64,000 nt of DNA from Bacillus infantis NRRL B-14911 (GCF_000473245.1 NC_022524.1:458501-522500); one strand, 5' to 3'. Counted from the stretch's first letter, positions 24,893 through 34,474 are shown. Notes: generated from the letters alone by a model not told the origin. Numbers and translations are program-made.

Positions 24893-25411
24893 ATGAAACG
24901 CGATATTATCGGTGTATACAGTTCAATAGATGAAACGATCGAGGCAATCAGGGAGCTGACGGCGAAAGGCTATGATTCAAAGGATCTGGCTGTCATTTCA
25001 AAGCGGCAGGATATTTACACCCTTGATTCGTACACAAATGCAGATGTGGAAAAGGCTGCCGGCTCAGCGCCGAAAGAGCATGATGATGAATCGTTCTGGG
25101 ATAAACTGAAAGAAGCCTTCTCGCTGGACGGCGACTTTGGCGAATCCCATGAAAGGCTGACAAAGTATGGAATTGCTGAGGAAAATGTAGAGTCATATGC
25201 AGCAGATATGGATAATGACAAAATTCTCCTGGCTGTGAACGCAGATTCTGCTTTTGCCAACGCTGAAACCGGTGCTGATGAGTGGTATGGCGCAGGCCAA
25301 ATCGAGAGCGGAGATGAAGGGGAAGGCACGTCAGGCAGCCCATCATTATCCGGGGAGCCAACCGTCTATACAACAGATGAACAAAACAACCTGAGAAGAG
25401 GCTCCCGCTAA
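24893..25411 (+). CDS. General stress protein 17M-like (YflT domain)
   Basis: 172 residues from the ATG at 24893, seven nt after GGAGG. The N-terminal 110 residues carry the YflT/heat-induced stress domain: IIGVYSSIDETIEAIRELTAKGYDSKDLAVISK, then ALRERLTKYGI-type sequence (HERLTKYGIAEENVESYAADMDNDKILLAV). The C-terminal 50 residues are a Gly/Ser/Glu-rich tail ending NLRRGSR. The family is soluble and strongly induced by general stress in Bacillus; its mechanism is unknown. The SigB promoter at 24830-24855 supports this assignment. Confidence 0.9.
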   Translation: MKRDIIGVYSSIDETIEAIRELTAKGYDSKDLAVISKRQDIYTLDSYTNADVEKAAGSAPKEHDDESFWDKLKEAFSLDGDFGESHERLTKYGIAEENVESYAADMDNDKILLAVNADSAFANAETGADEWYGAGQIESGDEGEGTSGSPSLSGEPTVYTTDEQNNLRRGSR

Positions 25412-25435
25412 GGGCTTCCATCCTTCGTCAGAGCG

Positions 25436-25464
25436 AACCCGCCTTCTCTAGAGGCGGGTTTTGC
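25436..25464 (+). terminator. Terminator of YflT-like gene
   Basis: AACCCGCCT and AGGCGGGTT form a perfect 9-bp stem with a 7-nt loop, followed by TTGCTT. Confidence 0.85.
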
Positions 25465-25694
25465 TTGATTAACGGTGTTTCAGGCAGTACAGAAAGAAGT
25501 TCCTGCGTAAATTTACCATATCTGAAGGTTGCTGTTAGAATTATTACAGAAGGAAACATTTCTGTATCAAAAATGAAAGTAAAATGAAATTTGTTGCATT
25601 CCATTCTTTGCTAGAATACAAGGATAGAGAGCGCAGAATAATAGGAATCTCTTTAGCATATAGTAGGTCAATCTATTTACATAAGGGGATAACA

Positions 25695-28421
25695 ATGACG
25701 ATAGAACAACAATTAATCGATAAATCATATTACGAAATGTTTATGGAAGGCCATAGCGGGGAGCAGCCTGCACAGGTGCTCGGCGAGGCATATTTCCTGG
25801 AGCAGAAAAAAGAAATACCGGAGCTTTCGGTCATCAGGTTTGCACAGGGTGAAATCTATTTCCACCATAAAGACTATGAAGCAGCCATTTTCAAATGGGA
25901 AAACATACATAACGATTTGGGGGAGTGGGCCAAAAAAAATACCGCAGACGCCTATATGGAACTGGAGCTGCATGCAACAGCCGAAGAAATATACAAGGCC
26001 ATCAGGACAGAGTCACTTGTGCTCCAGACTGAGGTCCTGCTCCAGCTGTTTTCCTTATATGTCCATCAGGGCAAGCTTGATAAGGCCGTGCAGACAATAA
26101 AGGAAGCTGTTCTCCTCAATCCGGATTATCCGGATGTAACAGAGCTGGCAAGAGCCTTTTTCGAAAAGCACCAGGATTGGGGCAATGCCATTGAACTCGC
26201 TGTCAACGAAGGAGTCCGCACAAGCTCGCTCAAATGGTTTGAGGTCCTGAATGGCTATATTGATCAAGGGGCGGCAAGGAAGCTTGAGCCTGTTTATTTC
26301 CTTGACGCGCTGAAAACGGTCTTTTATAAAGATGAATCAAGATTTGAAAAGCTGTCTGTCTCCCTTTGGCAGCATTATCAGAATCAGAGCAGCAGCCATC
26401 AATGGCTTAAGGATTTCAACGGGATGATGCTGGAGCTTGAAGCGGACAGATCTTATGCATGGCATGAACTTTCCGCTATGTACAGGGAGACCTACCTGCA
26501 GCTTATCACAGGCAATTATTACGTGAAGGAATTGACTCCGCTCGTTCCTGAGCTGCTTGTGAACTGGGTTAGGATCACTGATTCCGCCAACGCGGTGCAC
26601 GCTTCCGCTGCATTGCTTGCCTGGAATAAGCTATTTGCCGGATTAGACTCTAACGCTGTAGCGGATGCAGAAAATCTGATAGAGCGCTCAAGCCTTTATA
26701 ACGGAGGACTGGAAGACAGCTACAAATTGTTTATGGATATTAAGAAATGGGCACTCAAAAATGATCTCCCGCTTGGTCAGAGGCTGGAATGGATCGTCGA
26801 AGAGCTCCTTGATCTTGATAACAGCCATGTCCTTGTTGCCGGCAGGCCTGGAAGCGGGAAGTCCGCATTCATTAATTATGTGCTGGGCAAGCCGGTTCTT
26901 GGAGAGGACACATCTTCCATCAGTATGTTCAAGGCTGGCGAAGACGCTGCTTTCAGTGAAGTTACCGACAGCAGGCTGATCATGATGAAAGATCTTCCGC
27001 AATATCAGGAAAATGAAGCTGCCGCCGGCCTTGAAGGAGAAAAGGTTGCTTTCAACTGCCGGGTACCGGTTCCCTTCCTGCAGGAAAACAGGATTGCGCT
27101 CATTGACACCCCGGGAGTCAAAGGGAGCGGCAGGGCAAGTGGAGAGCTGGCCCATTATCTCCCGCTTGCAGACAGCATTTTATATGTCATTAATGCAGCA
27201 GAAGGCCTTGTAGAGGAGGACCTCCTGGCGCTGGAAAGAATTCGTGAGTCTGCTCCTTTCAAAAAGGTGCACTTCCTCCTGAACAAGGTGGATGCGATTC
27301 ATGATCAGCGTGAGGCAGAAAGGCTGGTCGACGAGATATCCGCACAAGTCCGGTCTTATTTCCCGCAAGGAAAAGTATTTGCCTTTTCCTCCCATTATGG
27401 AAGCAGAGAGCAGCTGGCAGATTTGGCCGGATTTTTCGATGACAGCCTGAGCCGCGACTGGTATGAGCTCCGGACACAAAGTGTGCTTGTCTATATCCAG
27501 CGCGCCTTAAGCTATCTGCTTGATAAGCGGGTGGAGGTGGAGAACTCGCTGCAGGAGGATATCCGCTGGAATGAAGAGATGGTCACGAAGCTGAATGGCG
27601 CCATCAACCAGCTCAGCGATATTGAAGAAGAAAAGACAAGGACGATCACAAAATCCTATCAATCTATCAAAGACAGAATGAGGAAGAAGCTTGAGGAGGA
27701 AATACCCGGGATCCTGCGGGGCACTTCCGAGCTGGTCACAGAAGACAGCGACTTCCGGAAAATCCATCTTGAGCTGAACGATGCAATGAACGAGCGCGTC
27801 CAGCAGTATCTGGAGGATTCTGTCCTCCCTGAATTCTACGGCTCTATCCAGAAGTGGATTGCCCTCACCACTGAAGAGTTCAATCACAGCCAGGCTTATT
27901 TATATGAAATGGGCGAAGGGTTCAATGAGTTATATGGAGAGGAAAAAATCCGGCTGGAGTGCGATTTCAAAGTGCTGGATGACTGGCGCAGGGATGCCGA
28001 CAGGATGACAAGCGGAGTGAGGATGGAAAAAGTGAACATCCTACTGCGCTTCACTCCTTCGCAATTCCTGCTGAAAAGCGCCGGAAAGCTGTTTGGCGCA
28101 ATCCCGCAGAATAAAGGAATGCTGTATAATAGATATAAACAATTCCTCGAAAATGAGGATTACAGCGAAAGCGTCGACGCCATTGTCAGCAAGTTCATGC
28201 AGCAGTTTGAACTGTTCGAAAAAGCACTGGAGAGGGATATTAAGATCTTCTTCCGCAATCCATTCAACGTGCTCAATATGACAGTTGAGGAAACCTTGAA
28301 CACTATTGAAGCCAACGGGCAGGCTCTCAGCAAAATGAAGGAAAATCCGGAGGCTTACCGCGATCCGATCACTTTGTTTGAGCTTAGGAAGCTGCAGTAT
28401 GAGCGGATGGTTCGCGTATAG
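25695..28421 (+). CDS. TPR-containing dynamin-like GTPase
   Basis: 908 residues from the ATG at 25695 (AAGGGGAT upstream); the frame is open for 37 more codons without a ribosome site. Residues about 1-370 are helical, with tetratricopeptide-like repeats near 45-165 (e.g. IRFAQGEIYFHHKDYEAAIF). A dynamin-type GTPase domain follows: P-loop GRPGSGKS at 383-390, switch DTPG near 471 and NKVD near 530. The last 270 residues are coiled-coil and helical with a hydrophobic stretch around 780-800 (FTPSQFLLKSAGKLFGAI) that may act as a membrane paddle. Bacterial dynamin-like proteins remodel or protect membranes; the TPR-GTPase fusion is unlike B. subtilis DynA. Monocistronic. Confidence 0.88.
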   Translation: MTIEQQLIDKSYYEMFMEGHSGEQPAQVLGEAYFLEQKKEIPELSVIRFAQGEIYFHHKDYEAAIFKWENIHNDLGEWAKKNTADAYMELELHATAEEIYKAIRTESLVLQTEVLLQLFSLYVHQGKLDKAVQTIKEAVLLNPDYPDVTELARAFFEKHQDWGNAIELAVNEGVRTSSLKWFEVLNGYIDQGAARKLEPVYFLDALKTVFYKDESRFEKLSVSLWQHYQNQSSSHQWLKDFNGMMLELEADRSYAWHELSAMYRETYLQLITGNYYVKELTPLVPELLVNWVRITDSANAVHASAALLAWNKLFAGLDSNAVADAENLIERSSLYNGGLEDSYKLFMDIKKWALKNDLPLGQRLEWIVEELLDLDNSHVLVAGRPGSGKSAFINYVLGKPVLGEDTSSISMFKAGEDAAFSEVTDSRLIMMKDLPQYQENEAAAGLEGEKVAFNCRVPVPFLQENRIALIDTPGVKGSGRASGELAHYLPLADSILYVINAAEGLVEEDLLALERIRESAPFKKVHFLLNKVDAIHDQREAERLVDEISAQVRSYFPQGKVFAFSSHYGSREQLADLAGFFDDSLSRDWYELRTQSVLVYIQRALSYLLDKRVEVENSLQEDIRWNEEMVTKLNGAINQLSDIEEEKTRTITKSYQSIKDRMRKKLEEEIPGILRGTSELVTEDSDFRKIHLELNDAMNERVQQYLEDSVLPEFYGSIQKWIALTTEEFNHSQAYLYEMGEGFNELYGEEKIRLECDFKVLDDWRRDADRMTSGVRMEKVNILLRFTPSQFLLKSAGKLFGAIPQNKGMLYNRYKQFLENEDYSESVDAIVSKFMQQFELFEKALERDIKIFFRNPFNVLNMTVEETLNTIEANGQALSKMKENPEAYRDPITLFELRKLQYERMVRV

Positions 28422-28450
28422 AATGCAGGGGATTGTGTGCTTTCCCAAAT

Positions 28451-28488
28451 AAAAGACTGGCCGGAATTAATTCTGGCCAGTCTTTTTG
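28451..28488. terminator. Bidirectional terminator
   Basis: AAAAGACTGGCC and GGCCAGTCTTTTT form a 12-bp stem extended by paired GAATT/AATTC, between convergent genes. Confidence 0.9.
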
Positions 28489-28545
28489 TATTTTTTCAGC
28501 AGGGTTACTGTCATGATCTGTTCTGAAGCAATGTTCTTTGCTGCT

Positions 28546-29019
28546 TCAATCTCTGTCTTTAGCCTGCTGGGTATCCCGGATGTTCTTCTGGACTGTAACA
28601 GCGGCAAAGACGCTGAGCACGAATGACATCGCATAAAATCCTTTTTCGCTCAGGATGATGCTTCCTGCATTGTACAAGCCGATAGCCATCAATAGTACGG
28701 CCACAATAAGTGCGAACCAGCTCAGTCCATAATAGATGCCGGTAACCGGTATTCCTTCTTCTTTGTCTCGTACCGCCTTTTGCAAAGAGACCGCAGAGTA
28801 GAGGCCGAAAATCAGGACAGCAAAATAATATCCTTTCTCGTTCAGCTGCATCGTGTCCGCATTGAACAGCCCGATCAGATAAGCCCCAGCCCCGACCATT
28901 AAAGCAGCCCAGGAAGCTCCTTTAAAAGCGGCAGTCGGTTCCCCTTCTTTCCGTTCTTCCTTCTTCTTCGGCGCTTTATTAGTGCCTTTATCTAACAAAA
29001 CATCATCTTCATAAGCCAT
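28546..29019 (-). CDS. YiaA/YiaB-family inner membrane protein
   Basis: 157 residues with GGAGG before the ATG at 29019. After a charged N-terminus (about 1-32), two tandem copies of the two-helix YiaAB domain are visible: [18 protein letters not shown]...[27 protein letters not shown] and [18 protein letters not shown]...[27 protein letters not shown]. The repeat of the (L)(N/S)EKG(Y/F)Y...QK..RD core within one chain shows internal duplication. Four membrane segments are expected. No biochemical role is known for the family. Confidence 0.88.
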   Translation of the reverse strand: MAYEDDVLLDKGTNKAPKKKEERKEGEPTAAFKGASWAALMVGAGAYLIGLFNADTMQLNEKGYYFAVLIFGLYSAVSLQKAVRDKEEGIPVTGIYYGLSWFALIVAVLLMAIGLYNAGSIILSEKGFYAMSFVLSVFAAVTVQKNIRDTQQAKDRD

Positions 29020-29144
29020 TCTCGAATCGCCTCCAGCCAGTCAAATAATTTTTTAGCACCGCAAAAGCCTGCAGCACTCTACTTCCAACATCTATTATAT
29101 AGAAAATTTTTGAAATTAATAGAAAAAATTGCAATGGCTCCAGC

Positions 29145-29256
29145 GTGCCAGGCACCGTTCGTGGACAAATAGGGGGAAAGTGTCTTTTTAAGGTGCCAGG
29201 CACCACCCGTGGACAAAATGGGCAATAGTGTCTTTTTTGCGTACCAGGTACGGAAA
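29145..29256 (+). repeat. Three tandem 48-bp units with GTGCCAGGCAC palindromes
   Basis: Palindromes GTGCCAGGCACC (29145), GTGCCAGGCACC (29193) and GTACCAGGTAC (29241) are spaced exactly 48 bp. Units 1 and 2 also share GTGGACAAA, GGG and AGTGTCTTTTTT. They lie between the YiaA-type gene and the ABC operon and are not covered by a credible gene. Confidence 0.75.
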
Positions 29257-29354
29257 ATGACATTTGTCATATGAATTTGATGACATCAGGTACTAATGAG
29301 TATGGCTGGAAGGTTTTACAATGAAGTTAATTAATGGAGACGGAGCTGATGAGT

Positions 29355-30272
29355 ATGCAACAGGCAGTTGTTTTTGAAAATGTGGTGAAAGCTTTTGGGT
29401 CCTTCAGGGCGCTTGATGGATTAAATCTGAAGGTCAATGCGGGGGAGGTTACAGCACTCCTGGGTCCGAATGGAGCCGGCAAGACTACCGCGGTGGGGCT
29501 GATGCTGAATATGCTCAAGCCTTCCTCTGGCAGGATTGAAATATTCGGGCGGGAGCCGAAGAGCAAGGAGCTCAGGGAAATGACGGGGGCCCTGCTCCAG
29601 GAAACAAAGCCTGCAGACGGCTTGCGTACAGGCGAAATCCTCCAGCTTTTCCGCAGCTATTATAAAAATCCCTTATCGTATGAAAGGCTGCTGGATCTTT
29701 CAGGACTGCATAAGGAAGAAAAAAGGAAGGCCACTGCGCTTTCAGGGGGCCAGCGGAGAAGGCTTGCATTCGCACAGGCACTTGCCGGAAATCCGAGCCT
29801 TATTATTCTGGATGAACCGACTGTCGGGATGGATGTGGAATCAAGATTCCGCTTTTGGGAAGTGATCAGCGCGCTTGCGAATGATGGGAAGACCATTCTT
29901 CTGACCACCCACTACCTGGAGGAGGCGGATGCTGTTTCTGACCAGATCTGTGTGATGGCAGAAGGAAGGCTCGTCGCTTCCGGGACTCCGCAGGCACTTA
30001 AGGCAAGGGTATCATCAAGAACAGTTTCGTTCCGTTCCTCCCAGGAGCTGGACCTGAATCTCCTGAATGGACTGCCGGGCGTCGAGAGGGCGGAGAAAAG
30101 CGGAAATGCTTATTCTCTATATGCGAGGGAAACGGATGAGCTATTGCGGAACATCATTACATCAGGCTGGGAAATCAGGGATGTCCAGGTATCCTCAGGC
30201 AGTCTCGAAGCCGCTTTCAGGCAGCTGACAGACATACAGGATCAGCATTCAGAAAATAAGGAAGGTGCGTAA
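29355..30272 (+). CDS. ABC transporter ATP-binding protein (YvfR-like)
   Basis: 305 residues from the ATG at 29355, nine nt after GGAG; in-frame ATGs at 29334 and 29349 are alternatives. It has Walker A GPNGAGKTT, signature ALSGGQRRRLAFAQAL, Walker B LIILDEPTVGMD and the switch His in TTHYLEEAD, then a 70-residue C-terminal domain typical of drug or peptide exporters with ABC-2 permeases. It is the first gene of a tight operon of ATPase, permease, sensor kinase and response regulator, the same order as B. subtilis yvfRSTU and the linearmycin-resistance systems. Confidence 0.93.
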   Translation: MQQAVVFENVVKAFGSFRALDGLNLKVNAGEVTALLGPNGAGKTTAVGLMLNMLKPSSGRIEIFGREPKSKELREMTGALLQETKPADGLRTGEILQLFRSYYKNPLSYERLLDLSGLHKEEKRKATALSGGQRRRLAFAQALAGNPSLIILDEPTVGMDVESRFRFWEVISALANDGKTILLTTHYLEEADAVSDQICVMAEGRLVASGTPQALKARVSSRTVSFRSSQELDLNLLNGLPGVERAEKSGNAYSLYARETDELLRNIITSGWEIRDVQVSSGSLEAAFRQLTDIQDQHSENKEGA

Positions 30273-30275
30273 AAT

Positions 30276-31016
30276 ATGAACATGTTTATTTCCCAATGGA
30301 AGGCAGAGAGCCTCCGGATCATCAGAAGCCCGTTTTTCCTGCTGTTTTCCCTTTTGATGCCATTTGTGTTTTACTTTCTGTTCGCCAGCTTGAATGGCGC
30401 GGATAAGGAAATAGCGGGCACTTCATGGGGGGCATACTCACTTATGTCCATGACCGCTTTTTCACTGATAGGGACGGCGACTTCCCAGTTTGGCATCCGC
30501 CTTGCTTTTGAAAGGAAGGAAGGGTGGATCCGCCAGCTTCAGCTTACACCTTTGTCTCACTTCACCTGGATCAGCGCCAAGGTTGCCTCGCAGATGCTTA
30601 TCCATCTGCTGATCATCCTGCTGCTGTTCCCGCTGGCCGCTATTGTTTATGATCTCCACCTGACTCCCCTGCAGTGGGCAGCCTGCACGATCTGGCTGCT
30701 GTTCGGAAGCCTTCCGTTCCTGGCGCTGGGCGCCCTTGTCGGGACAATGAAGAATGCAGATGCCGCCATTGCGATTTCCAATGTCCTCTTGATGGGACTG
30801 GCGATCGCCGGCGGGCTGTGGATGCCATTGGAGGCACTGCCAGTGTGGCTGCAGAGCATCGGCAAATGGCTGCCATCCTACCATTATGCAAATGGGGCAT
30901 GGGAAGTGCTTTCAGGCAATCTCATCTCATTGGAAAATATTTTCTATCTTGGCGCCTGCACGGTTTTATTTATGATACTATCAAGCTATATTCTAAAGAA
31001 ACGGGATGCGGTATAA
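30276..31016 (+). CDS. ABC-2 type transporter permease (YvfS-like)
   Basis: 246 residues with six predicted membrane segments, start 3 nt after the ATPase stop with AAGGAAGG upstream. The conserved pattern FERKEGWIRQLQLTPLSHFTWISAK and the segment GGLWMPLEALPVWLQSIGKWLPSYH are typical of ABC-2 permeases. It pairs with the preceding ATPase, presumably as a dimer in the membrane exporting an amphiphilic compound or lipid. Its stop codon directly abuts the GTG start of the kinase gene. Confidence 0.92.
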   Translation: MNMFISQWKAESLRIIRSPFFLLFSLLMPFVFYFLFASLNGADKEIAGTSWGAYSLMSMTAFSLIGTATSQFGIRLAFERKEGWIRQLQLTPLSHFTWISAKVASQMLIHLLIILLLFPLAAIVYDLHLTPLQWAACTIWLLFGSLPFLALGALVGTMKNADAAIAISNVLLMGLAIAGGLWMPLEALPVWLQSIGKWLPSYHYANGAWEVLSGNLISLENIFYLGACTVLFMILSSYILKKRDAV

Positions 31017-32138
31017 GTGAATCCTTACTGGAAAAAGTTATTTCCTGCCTCGGAAAGCTGGCCTCCGTATATCTATCTGGCCAACTTTGCACTGCCTGTA
31101 TATTTCATGCTCGGAGAAGCCCCGCTTAAGAGGGAAGCGGGCTTTTTCCTGCTGCTGGCCTACCTCTTTTTTTACAGGCATCTGTACTGGTCCAGAAAAT
31201 ATGAAACTCCCATCATTGCATTGATGGTCGGCATGACACTGTTATTCAGCTTTTTCTATAATCCTCTGTATCTGTATCTCATCTTTCTGGTGCTCAATCA
31301 TCTGGTCAGGCTGCCTCTGAAAACGATCTATATCCTGTGTGCTTGCTTTGGTGCAGCCAGTGCAGCTGTCCTGGTCCAGTCGGGCCTTTATCTTGAGCCC
31401 CTCATGCTCTCCGGCATCAGTCCGCCATTGTTCGGGGGGACGATCCTTCCTTTCGTTGTTAAAGCTTCTGCAAAATACAAGGATATGTCAGAGCAGCTGC
31501 AGGTGGCCAATATGCAGATCGAGCGCCTGGCACAGCAGGAGGAAAGGCAGCGGATTGCGAGGGAGCTTCATGATACACTCGGCCACACCCTTTCATTGAT
31601 CGCACTGAAAAGCGAGCTCACAGCCCGGCTGGCCTCCAAGGACCCGGTACGGACAGAAAAGGAAGCAATGGACATCCAGCTCACGGCGCGGACGGCCTTA
31701 AAGGAGATGCGTGATCTTGTTTCAGATATGAATCTTGTCAGGCTTGAAGAGGAAATCGAACATGCCCAGACGCTTTGTGCGGCTGCCGGCATAGAATTCA
31801 TTTATGAAAAACCGCCTGTGCCAGCCGGCCTGACTCCGCTCCAGGAAAGGATCCTGGCTATGTGCTTGCGAGAGTCTATCACCAATATGGTCAAATACAG
31901 CAGAGCAGCCAGATGCGTTCTGTCAGCTGCCGAAACAGATGATAAAATTCATCTTTCTGTAAGGGACAATGGCATCGGGTTTGATTTATCAGTGATCGCC
32001 AAACATTCGGGAAATGGCCTTGCAGGGATTAAGGAAAGGCTCCAGCTTGTAGAAGGGAGCCTCCAAATCAGTTCAGCTCCAGGAAAAGGAACGGCTATTA
32101 GGATGAGCATTCCACTGGTCATCAGGGAAGGATTTTAA
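31017..32138 (+). CDS. Sensor histidine kinase, NarL/DesK class (YvfT-like)
   Basis: 373 residues from the GTG at 31017 that directly follows the permease stop (translational coupling likely, no strong ribosome site). Five or so N-terminal membrane segments (about 15-145) form the sensor; a short coiled coil leads to a HisKA_3 domain with phosphate-accepting His185 in RELHDTLGHTLSL, and a HATPase domain with NGIGFDL and GNGLAGIKERL. Intramembrane-type sensing is likely because there is no large outside domain. The partner is the response regulator directly downstream, and the transporter genes upstream are the expected targets. Confidence 0.93.
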   Translation: MNPYWKKLFPASESWPPYIYLANFALPVYFMLGEAPLKREAGFFLLLAYLFFYRHLYWSRKYETPIIALMVGMTLLFSFFYNPLYLYLIFLVLNHLVRLPLKTIYILCACFGAASAAVLVQSGLYLEPLMLSGISPPLFGGTILPFVVKASAKYKDMSEQLQVANMQIERLAQQEERQRIARELHDTLGHTLSLIALKSELTARLASKDPVRTEKEAMDIQLTARTALKEMRDLVSDMNLVRLEEEIEHAQTLCAAAGIEFIYEKPPVPAGLTPLQERILAMCLRESITNMVKYSRAARCVLSAAETDDKIHLSVRDNGIGFDLSVIAKHSGNGLAGIKERLQLVEGSLQISSAPGKGTAIRMSIPLVIREGF

Positions 32139-32153
32139 AGGGGGAGATGGCAA

Positions 32154-32759
32154 ATGATCAGGATTGTACTGGGTGAGGATCAGCGCCTTCTGCTTGGCGC
32201 ACTCGCCTCTCTGCTTGAGCTGGAGGAAGATATTGAAGTGGCTGCGCAGGGGGAAAATGGCAGGCAAACCCTGGAGCTCGTCAAAAAGCACCAGCCTGAT
32301 GTATTGATCGTCGATATTGAAATGCCTTTAATGACCGGGCTGGAGGTGGCAGAGGCGTTGAAGGAAGCCGGATCCTCCTGCAAAGTGATCATTCTGACCA
32401 CTTTTGCAAGGCCAGGCTATTTTCAGCGGGCGATTGCGGCAGGTGTGGGCGGCTATCTGCTGAAGGATACCCCAAGCAGGGACCTGGCGGAAGCAGTCCG
32501 CCGGGTGCATGCCGGGAACAGAATGATTTCACCGGAGCTTTCCCTTGCCATGTGGGAGGAAAAAAGCCCGCTCACACCAAGGGAAACCGAGATACTTGAA
32601 TCCGCTGCAGCAGGGCACACAATGGCCCAGATCGCCTCACAGCTGTACTTGTCACATGGCACAGTCCGAAACTACATGTCCGAAATCATCGGCAAGCTAG
32701 GTGCCGCCAACCGGATTGAAGCCGTCAATCAGGCAAAGGCGAAAGGCTGGATTAAATAG
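32154..32759 (+). CDS. Response regulator, NarL/FixJ class (YvfU-like)
   Basis: 201 residues. The receiver domain has acidic residues GEDQR, phosphoryl-accepting Asp54 in VLIVDIEMP and a conserved Lys in LLKDT. The C-terminal LuxR-type helix-turn-helix (about 138-201) has LTPRETEILESAAAGHTMAQIA and LYLSHGTVRNYMSEI. GGGGGAG precedes the ATG. It should be phosphorylated by the neighbouring kinase and activate the ABC transporter operon. A terminator follows within 25 nt. Confidence 0.95.
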   Translation: MIRIVLGEDQRLLLGALASLLELEEDIEVAAQGENGRQTLELVKKHQPDVLIVDIEMPLMTGLEVAEALKEAGSSCKVIILTTFARPGYFQRAIAAGVGGYLLKDTPSRDLAEAVRRVHAGNRMISPELSLAMWEEKSPLTPRETEILESAAAGHTMAQIASQLYLSHGTVRNYMSEIIGKLGAANRIEAVNQAKAKGWIK

Positions 32760-32782
32760 CGAAGAGAGAATAAGTGGGAATC

Positions 32783-32812
32783 AGGCTCTGGCTTTTTGCC
32801 GGGGCTTTTTTT
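32783..32812 (+). terminator. Terminator of ABC/two-component operon
   Basis: AGGCTCTGGC and GCCGGGGCT pair with wobbles around a T-rich loop, followed by seven T. Confidence 0.7.
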
Positions 32813-32840
32813 GTTGGGCAGGCCTGCTCGGGCGCCAATA

Positions 32841-34378
32841 AGTACATGACTGGCGGAGGGAAGGGCAAGTTATGTATGGCGGGATCGGGGTTTGGAGTAC
32901 ATGAGTGGTGTGAAAAAGAGGAAGTCATGTATGTGGGGAGTGTTTTGGGGTACATGAGTGCTTCGGAAAAGAGGGAGTCGTGTATCTCGGGAGCGTTCTG
33001 GAGTACATGAGTGGTGTGGAGAAGAGGGGGTCATGTATGCCGGGATCGTTTTGGAGTACATGAGTGGTGTGAAAAAGAGGAAGTCATGTATGTGGGGAGT
33101 GTTTTGGGGTACATGAGTGGTGTCGAGAAGAGGAAGTCATGTATCCCGGGATCGTCCTGAAGTACATGAGTGGTGTGAAAAAGAGGAAGTCATGTATGCC
33201 GGGAGTGTTCTGGAGTACATGAGTGCTGTCGAGAAGAGGAAGTCATGTATGCCGGGATCGTCCTGAAGTACATGAGTGGTGTGAAAAAGAGGAAGTCATG
33301 TATGCCGCGATCGTTTTGGAGTACATGAGTGGTGTCGAGAAGAGGAAGTCATGTATGCCGGGATCGTCCTGAAGTACATGAGTGGTGTGAAAAAAAGGGA
33401 GTCATGTATGCCGGGATCGTTTTGGAGTACATGAGTGGTGTCGAGAAGAGGAAGTCATGTATGCCGGGATCGTTTTGGAGTACACGAGTGGTGTGAAAAA
33501 GAGGAAGTCATGTATGCCGGGAGTGTTCTGAAGTACATGAGTAGTGTGAAAAAGAGGAAGTCATGTATGCCGCGATCGTTTTGGAGTACATGAGTGGTAT
33601 CGAGAAGAGGAAGTCATGTATGCCGGGATCGTTCTGAAGTACATGAGTGGTGTGAAAAAGAGGAAGTCATGTATCCCGGGATCGTTTTGGGGTACATGAG
33701 TGGTGTCGAGAAGAGGAAGTCATGTATGCCGCGATCGTTCTGAAGTACATGAGGGGTGTGAAAAAGAGGAAGTCATGTATCCCGGGATCGTCCTGAAGTA
33801 CATGAGTGGTGTGAAAAAGAGGAAGTCATGTATGCCGGAATTGTTTTGGAGTACATGAGTGCTTCGGAAAAGAGGAAGTCATGTATCTCGTGAGAGTTTT
33901 TGAGTACATGAGTGGTGTGAAAAAGAGGAAGTCATGTATGCCGGGATCGTTTTGGAGTACATGAGTGGTGTCGAGAAGAGGAAGTCATGTATGCCGGGAG
34001 TGTTCTGAAGTACATGAGTAGTGTGAAAAAGAGGAAGTCATGTATGCCGGGAGTGTTCTGAAGTACATGAGTAGTGTGAAAAAGAGGAAGTCATGTATGC
34101 CGCGATCGTTTTGGAGTACATGAGTGGTGTCGAGAAGAGGAAGTCATGTATCCCGGGATCGTTCTGAAGTACATGAGTAGTGTGAAAAAGAGGAAGTCAT
34201 GTATGCCGCGATCGTTTTGGAGTACATGAGTGGTGTCGAGAAGAGGAAGTCATGTATGCCGCGATCGTTTTGGAGTACATGAGTGGTGTCGAGAAGAGGA
34301 AGTCATGTATGCCGGGATCGTTCTGAAGTACATGAGTGGTGTGAAAAAAAGGAAGTCCTGTATCCCGCCATCGTAATT
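32841..34378 (+). repeat. Tandem array of about 29 units of 53 bp
   Basis: The octamer TACATGAG recurs every 53 bp without a single length change from 32898 to 34329 (28 starts), with one degenerate unit before (32843, 55 bp). Each unit holds the dyad TACATGA, 20 nt, TCATGTA, then a 19-bp linker such as TGCCGGGATCGTTTTGGAG. Two unit types, GTGTGAAAAAGAGG and GTGTCGAGAAGAGG, tend to alternate, giving a 106-bp higher order. Because 53 is not a multiple of three and stops occur, it is not a coding repeat. It is not a CRISPR array, as there are no unique spacers. Confidence 0.95.
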
Positions 34379-34474
34379 CGCGCAATACATAACTGCATTC
34401 ACTTCAAACCCCTACACTAACCAGTCTTTTGTACACCGGTAAAAAACATTTGTGCTTTCCGGAAGGAAAAACTA

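Noticed and set aside
32841-34378. CRISPR array
   Set aside because: Units are continuous near-identical 53-mers without unique spacers, and there are no cas genes in the window.
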